Below are positions 46,308 to 56,943 of a DNA stretch of 64,000 bases, piece after piece. Origin of the DNA: Acidobacteriota bacterium (lineage in GTDB: Bacteria; Acidobacteriota; Vicinamibacteria; Vicinamibacterales; Vicinamibacteraceae); assembly GCA_020845575.1 (NCBI GenBank), contig JADLFL010000054.1, forward strand, positions 1-64,000, given 5' to 3'. Numbering within the stretch: the first letter of the stretch is position 1; the number at the start of each line of letters is the position of its first letter. The position numbers were made by a program, and so were the translations under genes. The notes under the pieces are model-generated. The model was not told where the DNA came from. It saw nothing but the letters and a program-made list of their open reading frames with translations, and made no database searches.

Positions 46308-48451
46308 GGTCTGGCTCCGAGCTGACGCGCCAGTGTCTCGGGATCCGACGTCGGTAGCTGACAGGTGAAGTGCTCGCACACGAACGCCGTCGGGCGCCCG
46401 TCGCGCGAGCCGACGGTCTCCAGGAACGGCAGCAGGTGCGCCAGCCGTGCGCGCGCCCCGACGCTCGTCACGGGCAGCACGATCGTGAACGGCAGGTACT
46501 GGCGCGCCACCACGTCGTGCAGCGCACGCGTCTCCGGATCGTCAGGTGGGCCATCGATCACGACCTGTCGCAGGCCCGCGTGATACGTCGCGAGATCGGC
46601 CAGCATGAACGGCACGGCGCGCGCCGCGCGACCGATCGCCGTCCCGCCACGCGCAAGCGTCCGTTCGATGCGCGCGAGCGCCTCCGGATCGGGAGCCAGG
46701 TGGACCAGCCGCAGCAGCGTGGCCACGGCGACGGCACTCGCCGAGGGTTCGGCGCCATCGTAGTCTTCCTTCATGCGCAGGATCACGCTGGGATCGTCTC
46801 CCGTCGTCGAGAACCAGCCAGCGCCCACGTCGTCCCAGAAGCGCGCGTCGAGCTGCGTCTGGAGATCCCGCGCCCACTCGAGCCACGACACGTCGCCCGT
46901 CGCCTCGAAGAGCTCCAGCAGTCCCCACGCAAGATACGCGTAATCCTCCGCATACCCATCGATGCCCGCCAGGCCCTGGCGCCAGCGCCGCAACAGGAGG
47001 CCGCTGTTGGCATCCCACATCGTGTCGCGGAGGAAGTGCGCCGCACGCTCGGCGGCGCGCAGCCATGCGTCGGCCTGCGGGCTCTGGCCACGCAACTGGC
47101 GCGCGGCCCGCGCGAAGGCCGCGATCATCAGGCCGTTCCACGCCGTCAGTACCTTGTCGTCCAGATACGGGCGGGGCCGCTCGCGCCTGTGGGCGAACAG
47201 TCGCTGGCGCGCCACGCGCAGGTCCCTGATGATCTCGTCGAGGGAACGGCCCGTCGTGGCGGCGAGATCCTCGATGTCGCGCGCGACGTAGAGCACGTTG
47301 CGGCCGCGGAACTCGCCGAGCGGATCGGCGGCGTTGCCTTCCGCGCGCAGGCCGAAACGTTCGATGACGAGCGGCGCGAGACTCTCGCCCACCGCATCGG
47401 TCACCTCGTCGAGGCTCCAGAGGTAGAACGCGCCTTCGAGACGTGTCGCGTGCGGAATCGCGGCGTCTTCGACGGGCACGCTGTCGGCGTCCTCGGCCGA
47501 ATGGAAGCCGCCTTCGGGCGCCGTCAATTCGCGCAGGACGTAGGCCAGCGTGTCTTCGGCCACCGACGCGTGGAACGGATCGCCGGACGCCTGCGACGTT
47601 TCGAGCAGCGCGATGGCGATCTGCGCCTGGTCGTAGAGCATCTTCTCGAAGTGCGGCACGCGCCACTGCGCGTCCACCGAGTAGCGATGGAAGCCGCCGC
47701 CCACGTGATCGCGCACCCCGCCGAGCGACATCGCGCGCGCGGTCGCCACCGCCATGTCGAGACCGTCGGGATTGCCCGAGAGCGCGTGGTGCCTGAGAAG
47801 GAACAGGAGCTCCGATGCGCGCGGGAACTTCGGTGCGGGGCCGAATCCGCCGTCGCGGCCGTCGAAGGCCTGCGCGTACAGCGCCAGTCCCTCGTCGAGC
47901 GTCGCGGCCGGCGCCACGTGCACGCCGCCATCGGGCGGTGCCTCGGGACGCGTCGCCTCCCGCAGGCGTTCGGCCAGCGTGGTCGCCGACGTCGTGACGC
48001 GCAGGCGATCGTCGCGCCACGCACGGCCGATCTCCTCCAGCACGTCGAGCAGCCCCGGCCTGCCGCCGCGCCGCGTCGGCGGAAAGTACGTGCCGCCGAA
48101 GAACGGCTCGAGCTCCGGCGTGAGAAACACCGTCATCGGCCAGCCGCCGTGTCCCGTCGTCGCCTGCACGAACAGCATGTAGACGCGATCGACGTCGGGC
48201 CGCTCCTCGCGATCCACCTTGATGCTGACAAAGTGCGCGTTGAGCACGTCGGCCACGTCCTGCCGTACGAACGACTCGTGCTCCATCACGTGGCACCAGT
48301 GACACGTGCTGTAGCCGACCGACAGGAAGATGGGCTTGCGCTCCTCTCGGGCGCGGGCGAAGGCCTCGGGCCCCCAGGGGTACCAGTCGACGGGGTTGTC
48401 GGCGTGCTGCAGGAGGTACGGGCTGCTCTCACCCGCCAGGCGATTGGCCAT
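46304..48451 (-). CDS. Thioredoxin-domain/DUF255 protein (YyaL type)
   Basis: A 715-residue protein: an N-terminal DUF255 thioredoxin-like domain ([42 protein letters not shown] with CxxC as CHWC) and a long (alpha/alpha)6 barrel-like C-terminal part. The relatives (YyaL, SSP411) are widely kept and their substrate is unknown. TAAGAT stands 6 nt before the ATG, divergent from the DJ-1-like gene. Confidence 0.93.
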   Translation of the reverse strand: MANRLAGESSPYLLQHADNPVDWYPWGPEAFARAREERKPIFLSVGYSTCHWCHVMEHESFVRQDVADVLNAHFVSIKVDREERPDVDRVYMLFVQATTGHGGWPMTVFLTPELEPFFGGTYFPPTRRGGRPGLLDVLEEIGRAWRDDRLRVTTSATTLAERLREATRPEAPPDGGVHVAPAATLDEGLALYAQAFDGRDGGFGPAPKFPRASELLFLLRHHALSGNPDGLDMAVATARAMSLGGVRDHVGGGFHRYSVDAQWRVPHFEKMLYDQAQIAIALLETSQASGDPFHASVAEDTLAYVLRELTAPEGGFHSAEDADSVPVEDAAIPHATRLEGAFYLWSLDEVTDAVGESLAPLVIERFGLRAEGNAADPLGEFRGRNVLYVARDIEDLAATTGRSLDEIIRDLRVARQRLFAHRRERPRPYLDDKVLTAWNGLMIAAFARAARQLRGQSPQADAWLRAAERAAHFLRDTMWDANSGLLLRRWRQGLAGIDGYAEDYAYLAWGLLELFEATGDVSWLEWARDLQTQLDARFWDDVGAGWFSTTGDDPSVILRMKEDYDGAEPSASAVAVATLLRLVHLAPDPEALARIERTLARGGTAIGRAARAVPFMLADLATYHAGLRQVVIDGPPDDPETRALHDVVARQYLPFTIVLPVTSVGARARLAHLLPFLETVGSRDGRPTAFVCEHFTCQLPTSDPETLARQLGARP

Positions 48452-48457
48452 CGGCCC

Positions 48458-48463
48458 ATCTTA
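48458..48463 (-). promoter_or_regulatory. -10 element of the DUF255 gene
   Basis: TAAGAT on the minus strand, 6 nt before the ATG at 48451. A second -10-like TACTAT (48473-48478) on the plus strand serves the divergent gene. Confidence 0.5.
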
Positions 48464-48496
48464 TGCCTGTTGTACTATCGCCAGTCGGAGAGCCGT

Positions 48497-49036
48497 GTGA
48501 GTACCGAACAGCCCAAGCGCGTGGCCCTGCTCATCGAGGACGAATTCGAGGACGCCGACGTCGCCGCGACGAGCGATCTGCTCCGGTCCGCGGGCGTCAC
48601 TGTCGTCATCGTCGGCCCGATCGCGGGACGCACCCATCGCGGACGCAAGTCGACGGAGGTCGTCGTCGAACTCGCCGCGGGCAGGGCGCACGCCCGGGAG
48701 TTCGACGCGGTGTTGATCCCCGGCGGCTATGCCCCGGATCGGATGCGCATGCGGCACGCGATGACCGACCTGGTGCGCGACATGCTCGCCGCCAACAAGC
48801 CCGTCGCCGCTATCGACCGCGGCGCGCAGCTGCTCATCTCGGTCAAGGCCGTCGCGGGGCGCACCATCACCTGCTGGCCGTCCATCGCCATCGACATCAA
48901 GAACGCCGGCGGCCGCTACGTCGACCGCCCTGTCGTCGAGGACAACGGCGTGATCACGGCCCGCAAGGCCGACGATGTGCCGCACTTCGCCGCGGCGATC
49001 CTGAAGGCCCTCGGCAACCTCCAGCCGGCCTCCTGA
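48497..49036 (+). CDS. DJ-1/PfpI-fold protein lacking the nucleophile
   Basis: A 179-residue protein of the PfpI/YhbO group (protease-like, deglycase in some). Most of the fold is kept (RVALLIEDEFEDADVAATSDLL, DAVLIPGGYAPDRMR, CWPSIAIDIKNAGGRYVD). The nucleophile elbow, normally AICHGPQLL, reads AIDRGAQLL: Cys is D107 and His is R108 (codons 48815-48820). It therefore cannot act by the usual cysteine chemistry. GGAG precedes the GTG start. Confidence 0.9.
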   Translation: MSTEQPKRVALLIEDEFEDADVAATSDLLRSAGVTVVIVGPIAGRTHRGRKSTEVVVELAAGRAHAREFDAVLIPGGYAPDRMRMRHAMTDLVRDMLAANKPVAAIDRGAQLLISVKAVAGRTITCWPSIAIDIKNAGGRYVDRPVVEDNGVITARKADDVPHFAAAILKALGNLQPAS

Positions 49037-49056
49037 GCCGGCGTCACGTTGGGCCA

Positions 49057-50172
49057 GTGACCGTCATCCCGCAGCACGACATCATCAGGCACCTCGGCCA
49101 CCGCCGGGTGTGTACGGGTGAAGCCCCCGGGCGCGTCAACCTGATCGGCGAACACACCGACTACTCCGGTGGCTTCGTGCTGCCGACCGTCATCCCGCAG
49201 ACAACGGTCGTCGCTGTCGCGGCCAACAAGCACACGACCGCGAACGTGTGGAGCGCGTCGATGCCGCACGACGACCGGCAGGTCTCCTACGTCGTCGGCA
49301 ACGAGCAGCGCGTCCACGGCTGGATGGACTACATCCAGGGGGCCACGGCGGTGCTGCGCGCGGCGGGCCACGAGCTCGGCGGGTTCGATGCCGTCATCAG
49401 GTCGGAGGTGCCGCTTGGCAGCGGCCTGTCGTCGAGCGCGTCACTCACCGTCGCCACGCTCCGCGCGCTGCGCGACCTGTTCGGGCTCACGTTCGACGAC
49501 GCGGTGCTCGCCGGGCTGGCGCGGCGCATCGAGACGGACTTCATCGGCGTGCCGATCGGCGTGATGGATCCCATCGCATGCTCGCTCGGCATCGAGGGAC
49601 ACGCGCTGTTCCTCGACACGCGCGATCTCTCATGGGAGCGCGTGAGGATCCCGTCCATGGTCGAATTCGCCGTGATCGATTCCGGTGTGAGCCACAGTCA
49701 CGCCACGGGCGGGTATCGCACGCGGCGCGACGAGTGCGACGCCGCCACGCGGGCCTTGCACCTCGACCAGCTGCGCGACTTCGCCGAGGGCGATCGCGCC
49801 GCACTCGACGCGCTGCCCGACGTTCTCCGCCGACGCGCGCGGCACATCGTGTCGGAGAACGCGCGCGTGCTTGACGCGGTCGCCGCGCTGCGCCGGCGCG
49901 ACGTGACGCGCTTGGGCGCGCTCATGGACGCGTCGCACGCCTCACTCCGCGACGACTACGAGGTCTCGATTCCGGAGATCGACAGGATGGTGGCGTGCGC
50001 GCGCGCGCGGCAGGGTGTGCTCGGGGCGCGCATCACGGGCGGCGGCTTCGGCGGCTCGATCGTCGTGCTCACGCTCGAGGGCCACGCCCGTGCCGCGGCC
50101 GACGCCGTCATCGCCGACGCCCGGACGATGGATGGCGTCAGGCCTCAGGTACTCGTGCCGGCACCAGCCTGA
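49057..50172 (+). CDS. galK: Galactokinase
   Basis: A 371-residue GHMP kinase that makes galactose 1-phosphate, first step of the Leloir pathway. Marks: GRVNLIGEHTDYSGGFVLP (galactokinase signature), PLGSGLSSSASLTVATL (ATP loop) and GARITGGGFGGSIVVL. The GTG at 49057 is 20 bp after the DJ-1-like stop, so the two form an operon. galT and galE are not here. Confidence 0.95.
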   Translation: MTVIPQHDIIRHLGHRRVCTGEAPGRVNLIGEHTDYSGGFVLPTVIPQTTVVAVAANKHTTANVWSASMPHDDRQVSYVVGNEQRVHGWMDYIQGATAVLRAAGHELGGFDAVIRSEVPLGSGLSSSASLTVATLRALRDLFGLTFDDAVLAGLARRIETDFIGVPIGVMDPIACSLGIEGHALFLDTRDLSWERVRIPSMVEFAVIDSGVSHSHATGGYRTRRDECDAATRALHLDQLRDFAEGDRAALDALPDVLRRRARHIVSENARVLDAVAALRRRDVTRLGALMDASHASLRDDYEVSIPEIDRMVACARARQGVLGARITGGGFGGSIVVLTLEGHARAAADAVIADARTMDGVRPQVLVPAPA

Positions 50173-51092
50173 CCCACGGGCGTATGGCGATCCGCTCTCC
50201 ACACGCGGCGGATCGTCGCGTACGCCACCGTCACTTCCACGCCGTAGAGCAGCACGATCGCCGTCACGTACACCCACAGCAGGAACACCACCACGCCTGC
50301 GATGGTGCCGTGCACGCTGAAGCGCGAGAGATCGCGCACGTACCAGCCGAATCCCGTCAGCGCCGCGCGCCACAACAGGCCGGCGACGATGGCGCCGGGC
50401 CAGACGTCGCGGAAACGCACCTTGTTGGTGTTCGGGACGAAGTAGTAGATGAGGCCCGTCACCAGGATGAACAGCACGGTGCTCGCCCATCGCACCCACA
50501 GGCCGTGCAGCCAGTCGAACGTGCTCGTGCCGGCGAGCACGCCGGCGAACCAGTGCGCGTTGACGATCGACCCCGCGCTCGCGAGCGCGAGCGCCGCCAC
50601 CATCAACACGCCGGACGCGGCCAGCATCAGGAACGACACGAGCTTGTGCTTGAAGTAGCTCGGCTGCCGCTCCACACGCCACGCGTAGTTGACCGCCGTT
50701 GTCAGCGCCCCGAACACGCCGAGCGCCGACCACATGATGAGGAGCGTGGCGAGCACGCCCAACTGCACGCGCTGGTGCCTGAAGGCGTCGACCTGCGTGC
50801 TGATGAAGTCGAACTGCCGCGGGAAATACCGCAGGACGAAATTGAGCACCTCGAGCCGCGCCGATTCGCTGGCCGTCGCGGTACCGAGGATGGAGAACAG
50901 CAGCAGGAACAGCGGGAACAGCGACAGCAGCGCGTAGTACGAGATCGACGACGCGTAGGTGAGATTGTCGCTGTTGATGAAGCGAAGGAAGGCGCGCCAG
51001 ATCGCCAGACCCACGGCGAGCGGAATCGACGCCATCGTCCGCGCGACAGATGCGGGCGGTGGAGGCGCGCCGCCTCCGGTGACCAACGACAC
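50145..51092 (-). CDS. YihY/BrkB family membrane protein
   Basis: A 315-residue inner-membrane protein with about six helices. Marks: NLTYASSISYYALLSLFPLFLLLFSILG, GLIYYFVPNTNKVRFRDVWPGAIVAGLLW and VFLLWVYVTAIVLLYGVEV. The family is often named RNase BN in error; function open. The 3' end overlaps galK by 28 bp on the other strand. Confidence 0.92.
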   Translation of the reverse strand: MSLVTGGGAPPPPASVARTMASIPLAVGLAIWRAFLRFINSDNLTYASSISYYALLSLFPLFLLLFSILGTATASESARLEVLNFVLRYFPRQFDFISTQVDAFRHQRVQLGVLATLLIMWSALGVFGALTTAVNYAWRVERQPSYFKHKLVSFLMLAASGVLMVAALALASAGSIVNAHWFAGVLAGTSTFDWLHGLWVRWASTVLFILVTGLIYYFVPNTNKVRFRDVWPGAIVAGLLWRAALTGFGWYVRDLSRFSVHGTIAGVVVFLLWVYVTAIVLLYGVEVTVAYATIRRVWRADRHTPVGQAGAGTST

Positions 51093-51097
51093 GCGCG

Positions 51098-51430
51098 TCA
51101 GCTCGACGTCTCGTCGGCCTCGGACAGGGCGTCAGACGGATCGCGCCCCTCGCGAACGGCCTGCGCGGCTTCACGCGCGCGCTCGGCCGCCGTCTGCACC
51201 ATCACCTTGCCGCGCTCGGCGAACTGCGTGACGCGCTCGGACGCCGTGCCGAAGTTCTCGCGTGCCTTCTCCCGCGCGCGTTGCGCACGCTCGGCGACCT
51301 CGCGGCGGGTTTGGTCACCGGTCTTCGGGGCGAACAACAATGCGAGGCCGGCACCCAGCATCGAACCGGCGATGAAGCCGATGAGGAAGGTCGAGCCGCC
51401 CTGGCGGCCGTTGGCATCATCGTGACTCAT
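51098..51430 (-). CDS. YtxH-domain protein
   Basis: A 110-residue protein with a short Gly-rich membrane helix (FLIGFIAGSMLGAGLALLFAPKTGDQTRRE) and a long charged helix, as in YtxH stress proteins. It is 5 bp before the YihY gene and probably co-expressed. Confidence 0.85.
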   Translation of the reverse strand: MSHDDANGRQGGSTFLIGFIAGSMLGAGLALLFAPKTGDQTRREVAERAQRAREKARENFGTASERVTQFAERGKVMVQTAAERAREAAQAVREGRDPSDALSEADETSS

Positions 51431-51493
51431 GACGTTCCTTTCGATGGGCGGTCGGGTCCGACGGCCCGATCGGGCCCGGAGGGCCGACCCTCC

Positions 51494-51733
51494 CTAGACG
51501 CGACCTGTGTCTCGTGTGACGTCCCGCAGCGTCGACCAGCTCTGGTCGGCCACGCCGCGCGCATGCTGCACGGCGGTCTGCAGTTCCTGCAGGCGACCGA
51601 GCACGTCGTCGAGGCCCGGACCGACGCGCTCGCGCAGAGCCTCGCCGTCTCGGGTCAGCAGCAGGAAGCCCGCCACCGCACCACCCACGGCGCCCGCCAG
51701 CGCCGACAGCACGATCTTTGTCCGATCCGTCAC
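51494..51733 (-). CDS. Small YtxH-like membrane protein
   Basis: A 79-residue protein with one Gly/Ala-rich helix (IVLSALAGAVGGAVAGFLLLT) and a soluble helical tail (ERVGPGLDDVLGRLQELQTAVQHA). TCAAAT stands 6 nt before the GTG at 51733. Same strand as the YtxH gene. Confidence 0.65.
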   Translation of the reverse strand: MTDRTKIVLSALAGAVGGAVAGFLLLTRDGEALRERVGPGLDDVLGRLQELQTAVQHARGVADQSWSTLRDVTRDTGRV

Positions 51734-51759
51734 TCCGACATTTGACCACGGGGCAGCGG

Positions 51760-51796
51760 AAAAGGGAAAAGGCCAATGGCTAACGGACAAGGACAG
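51760..51796 (+). repeat. 36-bp inverted repeat, left arm
   Basis: Positions 51761-51796 match the reverse complement of 52908-52943 at 35 of 36 bases. The arm is itself made of 7-bp units (AAAAGGG, AAAAGGC, CAATGGC, TAACGGA, CAAGGAC). Confidence 0.88.
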
Positions 51797-51885
51797 CCAC
51801 AACGTGACGAAGAGACCAAGGGCGAAAGCGACGAGGTCAACGCGAAAAGGCTCGTGGCATTGCGGGGGATGGTCGGGTAGCTAGG

Positions 51886-52798
51886 CCATTCGGCTTCGCC
51901 ACGCGGCGGTATGCCCGGAGCCTGGAGCCCGTGCCCGCCAGCCTGCGGAGCCGCGGCACCAGCAAGAGCGCGGGTGAGTCGGCCCTTCGTCGCGAAGACG
52001 GCCGCCCAACTCGCGGCGTGGCAGACGGCGTCGCTGGAGGGCCTCGACCTGGTCGGCTTGCTGATCGACGGCGTCCACATCGGCGAGCACTGCCTGATCG
52101 TCGCGCTCGGGATCGCGGCTGACGGCCAGAAACACGCACTGGGGCTCTGGGACGGCTCGACCGAGAACGCGCGCGTCTGCCAGGACCTGCTCGCCAACCT
52201 CCAGAGCCGCGGCCTGTGCACGGACCGGAGTCTGCTGGTGATCCTCGACGGCTCGAAGGCGCTGCGCAAGGCCGTGCGCACCACCTTCGGCGACGCCGCC
52301 CTGGTGCAGCGCTGCCAGGTCCACAAGATGCGGAATGTCCTCGAGTATCTGAGCGACCGCGATCGCCCGTGGGCGCAGGCGCTGCTGCGGCGCGCCTATC
52401 AGGCCACGGATTTGAAGACCGGACAGCGGCGGCTGCACGACCTCGCACGCCGGTTGGAGACCGAGTATCCGAGCGCCGCCGAGAGTGTCCGCGAAGGGCT
52501 CGACGAGACGCTCACCGTCCTCACCCTCACGCTCTCGCCCCGGTTGCGCCGATCGCTCGCGACCACCAACGCGGTCGAACGTCTCATCAGCCGCACGTGG
52601 CTCGTGAAGCGGAACGTCAAGCGCTGGCGCGGGGGGCAGATGATGCTGCGGTGGGTCGCCGCCGGCGTGCTCGAAGCCGTCAAGGGCTTCCGCCGGCTGA
52701 AGGGGTATGCTGACATGCCCACGCTGGTCGCCGCCCTGCGCGCGCCTGACCGCCAGCTCGGGCTGGTGGTACATGACGAAGGCCGTCAGGTCGCGTAG
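51886..52798 (+). pseudogene. IS256-type (mutator) transposase, truncated and frameshifted
   Basis: From 51977 on the frame reads SRPFVAKTAAQLAAWQTA and then DDE parts: LLIDGVHIGEHCLIVALGI (first Asp), LVILDGSKALRKAV (second Asp) and TTNAVERLISR (Glu), to a stop at 52798. The stretch before (51886-51976) matches the family only in another frame (YARSLEPVPASLRSRGTSKSA). One extra G in GCGGGTGAG near 51972 explains the shift. About 120 N-terminal residues are absent. It is not expected to make a working transposase. Confidence 0.88.
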
Positions 52799-52907
52799 GC
52801 GTCAACCGAGCCGCCGCTGAATTCAACAGCCGGCGGGACATCCCCTTGCGGAGTTCCCTTCGTCGTTCGCGCTTCGGACTTCTCCCTCGAGGTTTCGGCC
52901 TTTTTCA

Positions 52908-52943
52908 CTGTCCTTGTCCGTTAGCCATTGGCCTTCTCCCTTT
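52908..52943 (-). repeat. 36-bp inverted repeat, right arm
   Basis: Reverse complement of 51761-51796 with one mismatch. The sequence just inside (52860-52900, minus strand) also has CGAA-type 7-bp units, so the arm is the outer end of a longer degenerate heptamer tract. Confidence 0.88.
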
Positions 52944-52951
52944 GACTCGGC

Positions 52952-54346
<1,395 letters not shown>

Positions 54347-54426
54347 GATGGCTCATTTCAATACACAAGGACGGGCAAGCACTGTCCGTTCTACAGACGA
54401 GCTTTGTCTTGAACTCATACATGATA

Positions 54427-54459
54427 GTTCGAGCGTCGCTATTCGAACAGCACTCGAAC
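54427..54459. promoter_or_regulatory. GTTCGA-N10-TCGAAC dyad with a third half-site
   Basis: GTTCGA (54427-54432), 10 bp, TCGAAC (54443-54448), then TCGAAC again (54454-54459). It lies in the 184-bp gap between the NtrC-type regulator and the liu operon, a region more AT-rich than its surroundings. GATAAT (54484-54489) may be the -10 of the operon. The binding protein is unknown. Confidence 0.55.
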
Positions 54460-54530
54460 GTGAGACTTGTCACCCGTCTACGCGATAATTCGCGGATGCC
54501 CCACCCCCGCGTGACGGCTCGTCCGGGTCG

Positions 54531-56147
54531 GTGACGCCGATGGACCGCCTGTCTTCGACCATCGACCCCTCTCGCGACGATTTCCGCCGCAACGCCGATC
54601 GCATGCGGCGCCTCGTCGCGGAGTTGCGCGAGCGGCGCGAGCGGGCGGCGGACGGCGGCGGCGCCCACGCACAGGCCCGGCACCGCGCGCTGGGCAAACG
54701 CACGGTCCGAGAACGGCTGACCCGGCTGCTCGATCCCTCGTCACCGTTCCTGGAACTCTCCCCGCTCGCCGCCTGGGACGTCTACGACGGCGAGGCCCCT
54801 GGCGCGGGACTCGTGACGGGCGTGGGGCGCGTTTCCGGTCGGGAAGTCGTGATCGTCGCCAACGATGCAACGGTCAAGGGCGGCACGTACTTCCCGCTCA
54901 CGGTGAAGAAGCACCTGCGTGCGCAGGCCGTCGCGCTGGAGAACCGGCTGCCGTGCGTGTACATGGTCGACTCGGGCGGGGCCTATCTTCCGCTTCAGGC
55001 CGAGGTCTTCCCGGACCGCGAGCACTTCGGCCGCATCTTCAACAATCAGGCCCGGATGTCGGCGGAAGGCATCGCGCAGATCGCCGTGGTGATGGGCTCG
55101 TGTACCGCCGGCGGTGCCTATGTGCCCGCCATGTCGGACGAGACCATCATCGTCAACGGCACCGGCACAATCTTCCTCGGCGGTCCACCACTCGTGAAGG
55201 CAGCCACGGGTGAGGACGTGACGGCCGAAACGCTCGGCGGCGCGGACGTCCACACGCGGCTCTCCGGCGTCGCCGACTACTTCGCCCAAGACGACGACGA
55301 CGCGCTTCATCTGGCGCGTACCGTCGTCGCAAGCGTGCCCGTGGAGTCGTATCCGCCTGCGGATCACGCACCGGCCGAACCACCCGCTTACGATCCGGCG
55401 GAGATCTACGGCATCATCCCCGAGGATCTGCGCAAGCCGCTGCCCGTGCGCGAGGTGATCGCCCGACTCGTCGACGGGTCGCGCTTCGACGAGTTCAAGG
55501 CGCGCTACGCCACGACGATCGTCACGGGCTTTGCGCGCATCCACGGGTACCTCGTGGGCATCATCGCCAACGACGGCGTGCTGTTCTCCGAGTCGGCGCT
55601 GAAGGCGACGCACTTCATCGAGCTGTGCGACATGCGCGGCATCCCCCTCGTCTTCCTCCAGAACATCACGGGCTTCATCGTCGGCCAGCAGTACGAGCGC
55701 GCGGGGATCGCCAAGGACGGCGCGAAGCTGGTCCACGCCGTGGCCACCACGCGCGTGCCGAAGTTCACCGTGGTGATCGGCGGATCGTTCGGCGCGGGCA
55801 ACTACGGGATGTGCGGGCGCGCGTTCGATCCGCGGTTGCTCTGGACGTGGCCCAACGCGCGTATCTCCGTGATGGGCGGCGAGCAGGCTGCCGGCGTGAT
55901 GGTCACCGTGAAGCGCGATCAGCTCGCGCGACAGGGACGGACGTTGACCTCGGACGAGGCAACCGCGATCCGCGATCCGCTGCTCGCCAAATACGAGCAC
56001 GAGGGCTCGCCGTACTACGCCACCGCGCGCCTGTGGGACGACGGTATCCTCGATCCGATCGAGACGCGCGACGCGCTCGGTCTCGGCGTCGCCATGAGTC
56101 ATCACGCTCCGCTCGCGCCGCGGCGCACGGGCGTCTTCCGGATGTGA
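54531..56147 (+). CDS. liuB: Methylcrotonyl-CoA carboxylase, carboxyltransferase subunit
   Basis: A 538-residue subunit that carboxylates 3-methylcrotonyl-CoA in leucine breakdown. Marks: [79 protein letters not shown] and [19 protein letters not shown], which favour methylcrotonyl-CoA over propionyl-CoA carboxylase. The first gene of a five-gene operon; the start could be GTG 54531 or the ATG at 54540. Confidence 0.93.
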   Translation: MTPMDRLSSTIDPSRDDFRRNADRMRRLVAELRERRERAADGGGAHAQARHRALGKRTVRERLTRLLDPSSPFLELSPLAAWDVYDGEAPGAGLVTGVGRVSGREVVIVANDATVKGGTYFPLTVKKHLRAQAVALENRLPCVYMVDSGGAYLPLQAEVFPDREHFGRIFNNQARMSAEGIAQIAVVMGSCTAGGAYVPAMSDETIIVNGTGTIFLGGPPLVKAATGEDVTAETLGGADVHTRLSGVADYFAQDDDDALHLARTVVASVPVESYPPADHAPAEPPAYDPAEIYGIIPEDLRKPLPVREVIARLVDGSRFDEFKARYATTIVTGFARIHGYLVGIIANDGVLFSESALKATHFIELCDMRGIPLVFLQNITGFIVGQQYERAGIAKDGAKLVHAVATTRVPKFTVVIGGSFGAGNYGMCGRAFDPRLLWTWPNARISVMGGEQAAGVMVTVKRDQLARQGRTLTSDEATAIRDPLLAKYEHEGSPYYATARLWDDGILDPIETRDALGLGVAMSHHAPLAPRRTGVFRM

Positions 56148-56151
56148 CGCG

Positions 56152-56943
56152 ATGAACGGCCTGCGCATCGATCGCCACGGCGCGCACCTGCACTGGACGC
56201 TCGAACGTCCCGATGTCCGCAACGCGCTCGACGACAGGCTGATCGCAGCGCTGCGCGAAGAAGCCCTTGCCGCGGCGCGCGATCCCTCCATCGCCGTCAT
56301 CGTCATCGCCGGTGCGGGCGCCGCGTTCTGCGCGGGCGCCGACCTGGCGTGGATGCGGCGGATGCGCGATCACGACGAGGCGCGCAACATGGACGATGCG
56401 ATGGCCGTGGCGGACATGTTCCATGCCGTGGCGTCGCTGCCGATGCCTGTCGTGGCGCGCGTCCATGGCGCCGCGCTCGGTGGCGGATCGGGCCTGCTGG
56501 CGATCGCCGACATCGTGGTCGCTGCAGACGACGTGCAGATCGGGTTCACCGAGGCGCGCGTCGGCATCCTCCCGGCGACGATTGCCCCGTACGTCGTGCG
56601 TCGCATCGGCCTCGCGGCCTCGCGCACGCTGTTCCTGCGCGCGCAACGCATTTCCGCGACCGAAGCCCTGCGGATCGGGCTCGTCGATGAGCTCTGTCCG
56701 GCCGACGCCCTCGACGCAACGCTCCAGACGGTGCTCGACGACCTGGCGCGCGGCGCCGCATCCGCACACAGGGCCACCAAGGCGCTGCTCGCACGTCTCG
56801 CTCCCCTGCCCGACGCAGCGGAACGCGCCCTCACCGCCGAGGCGATCGCCAGGCAGCGCGTGAGCGACGACGGCCAGGAGGGCTTGCGGGCGTTCCTGGA
56901 GAAGCGTCCGCCGGCATGGGTGAGGCTGCCCGACCGTGCGTAA
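56152..56943 (+). CDS. liuC: Methylglutaconyl-CoA hydratase (enoyl-CoA hydratase family)
   Basis: A 263-residue crotonase-fold enzyme. GAGAAFCAGADLAWMRRM and VHGAALGGGSGLLAIADIVVAADD form the oxyanion hole and CoA site; FTEARVGILPATIAPYVVRRIG holds the usual glutamate. Position between the carboxylase subunits fits the 3-methylglutaconyl-CoA step. The start follows the previous stop by 4 bp. Confidence 0.9.
   Translation: MNGLRIDRHGAHLHWTLERPDVRNALDDRLIAALREEALAAARDPSIAVIVIAGAGAAFCAGADLAWMRRMRDHDEARNMDDAMAVADMFHAVASLPMPVVARVHGAALGGGSGLLAIADIVVAADDVQIGFTEARVGILPATIAPYVVRRIGLAASRTLFLRAQRISATEALRIGLVDELCPADALDATLQTVLDDLARGAASAHRATKALLARLAPLPDAAERALTAEAIARQRVSDDGQEGLRAFLEKRPPAWVRLPDRA

Noticed and set aside
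51760..52943. 36-bp arms as normal IS256 terminal repeats
   Set aside because: The arms are heptamer repeats shared in style with loci that have no transposase, and the transposase is already truncated inside them.
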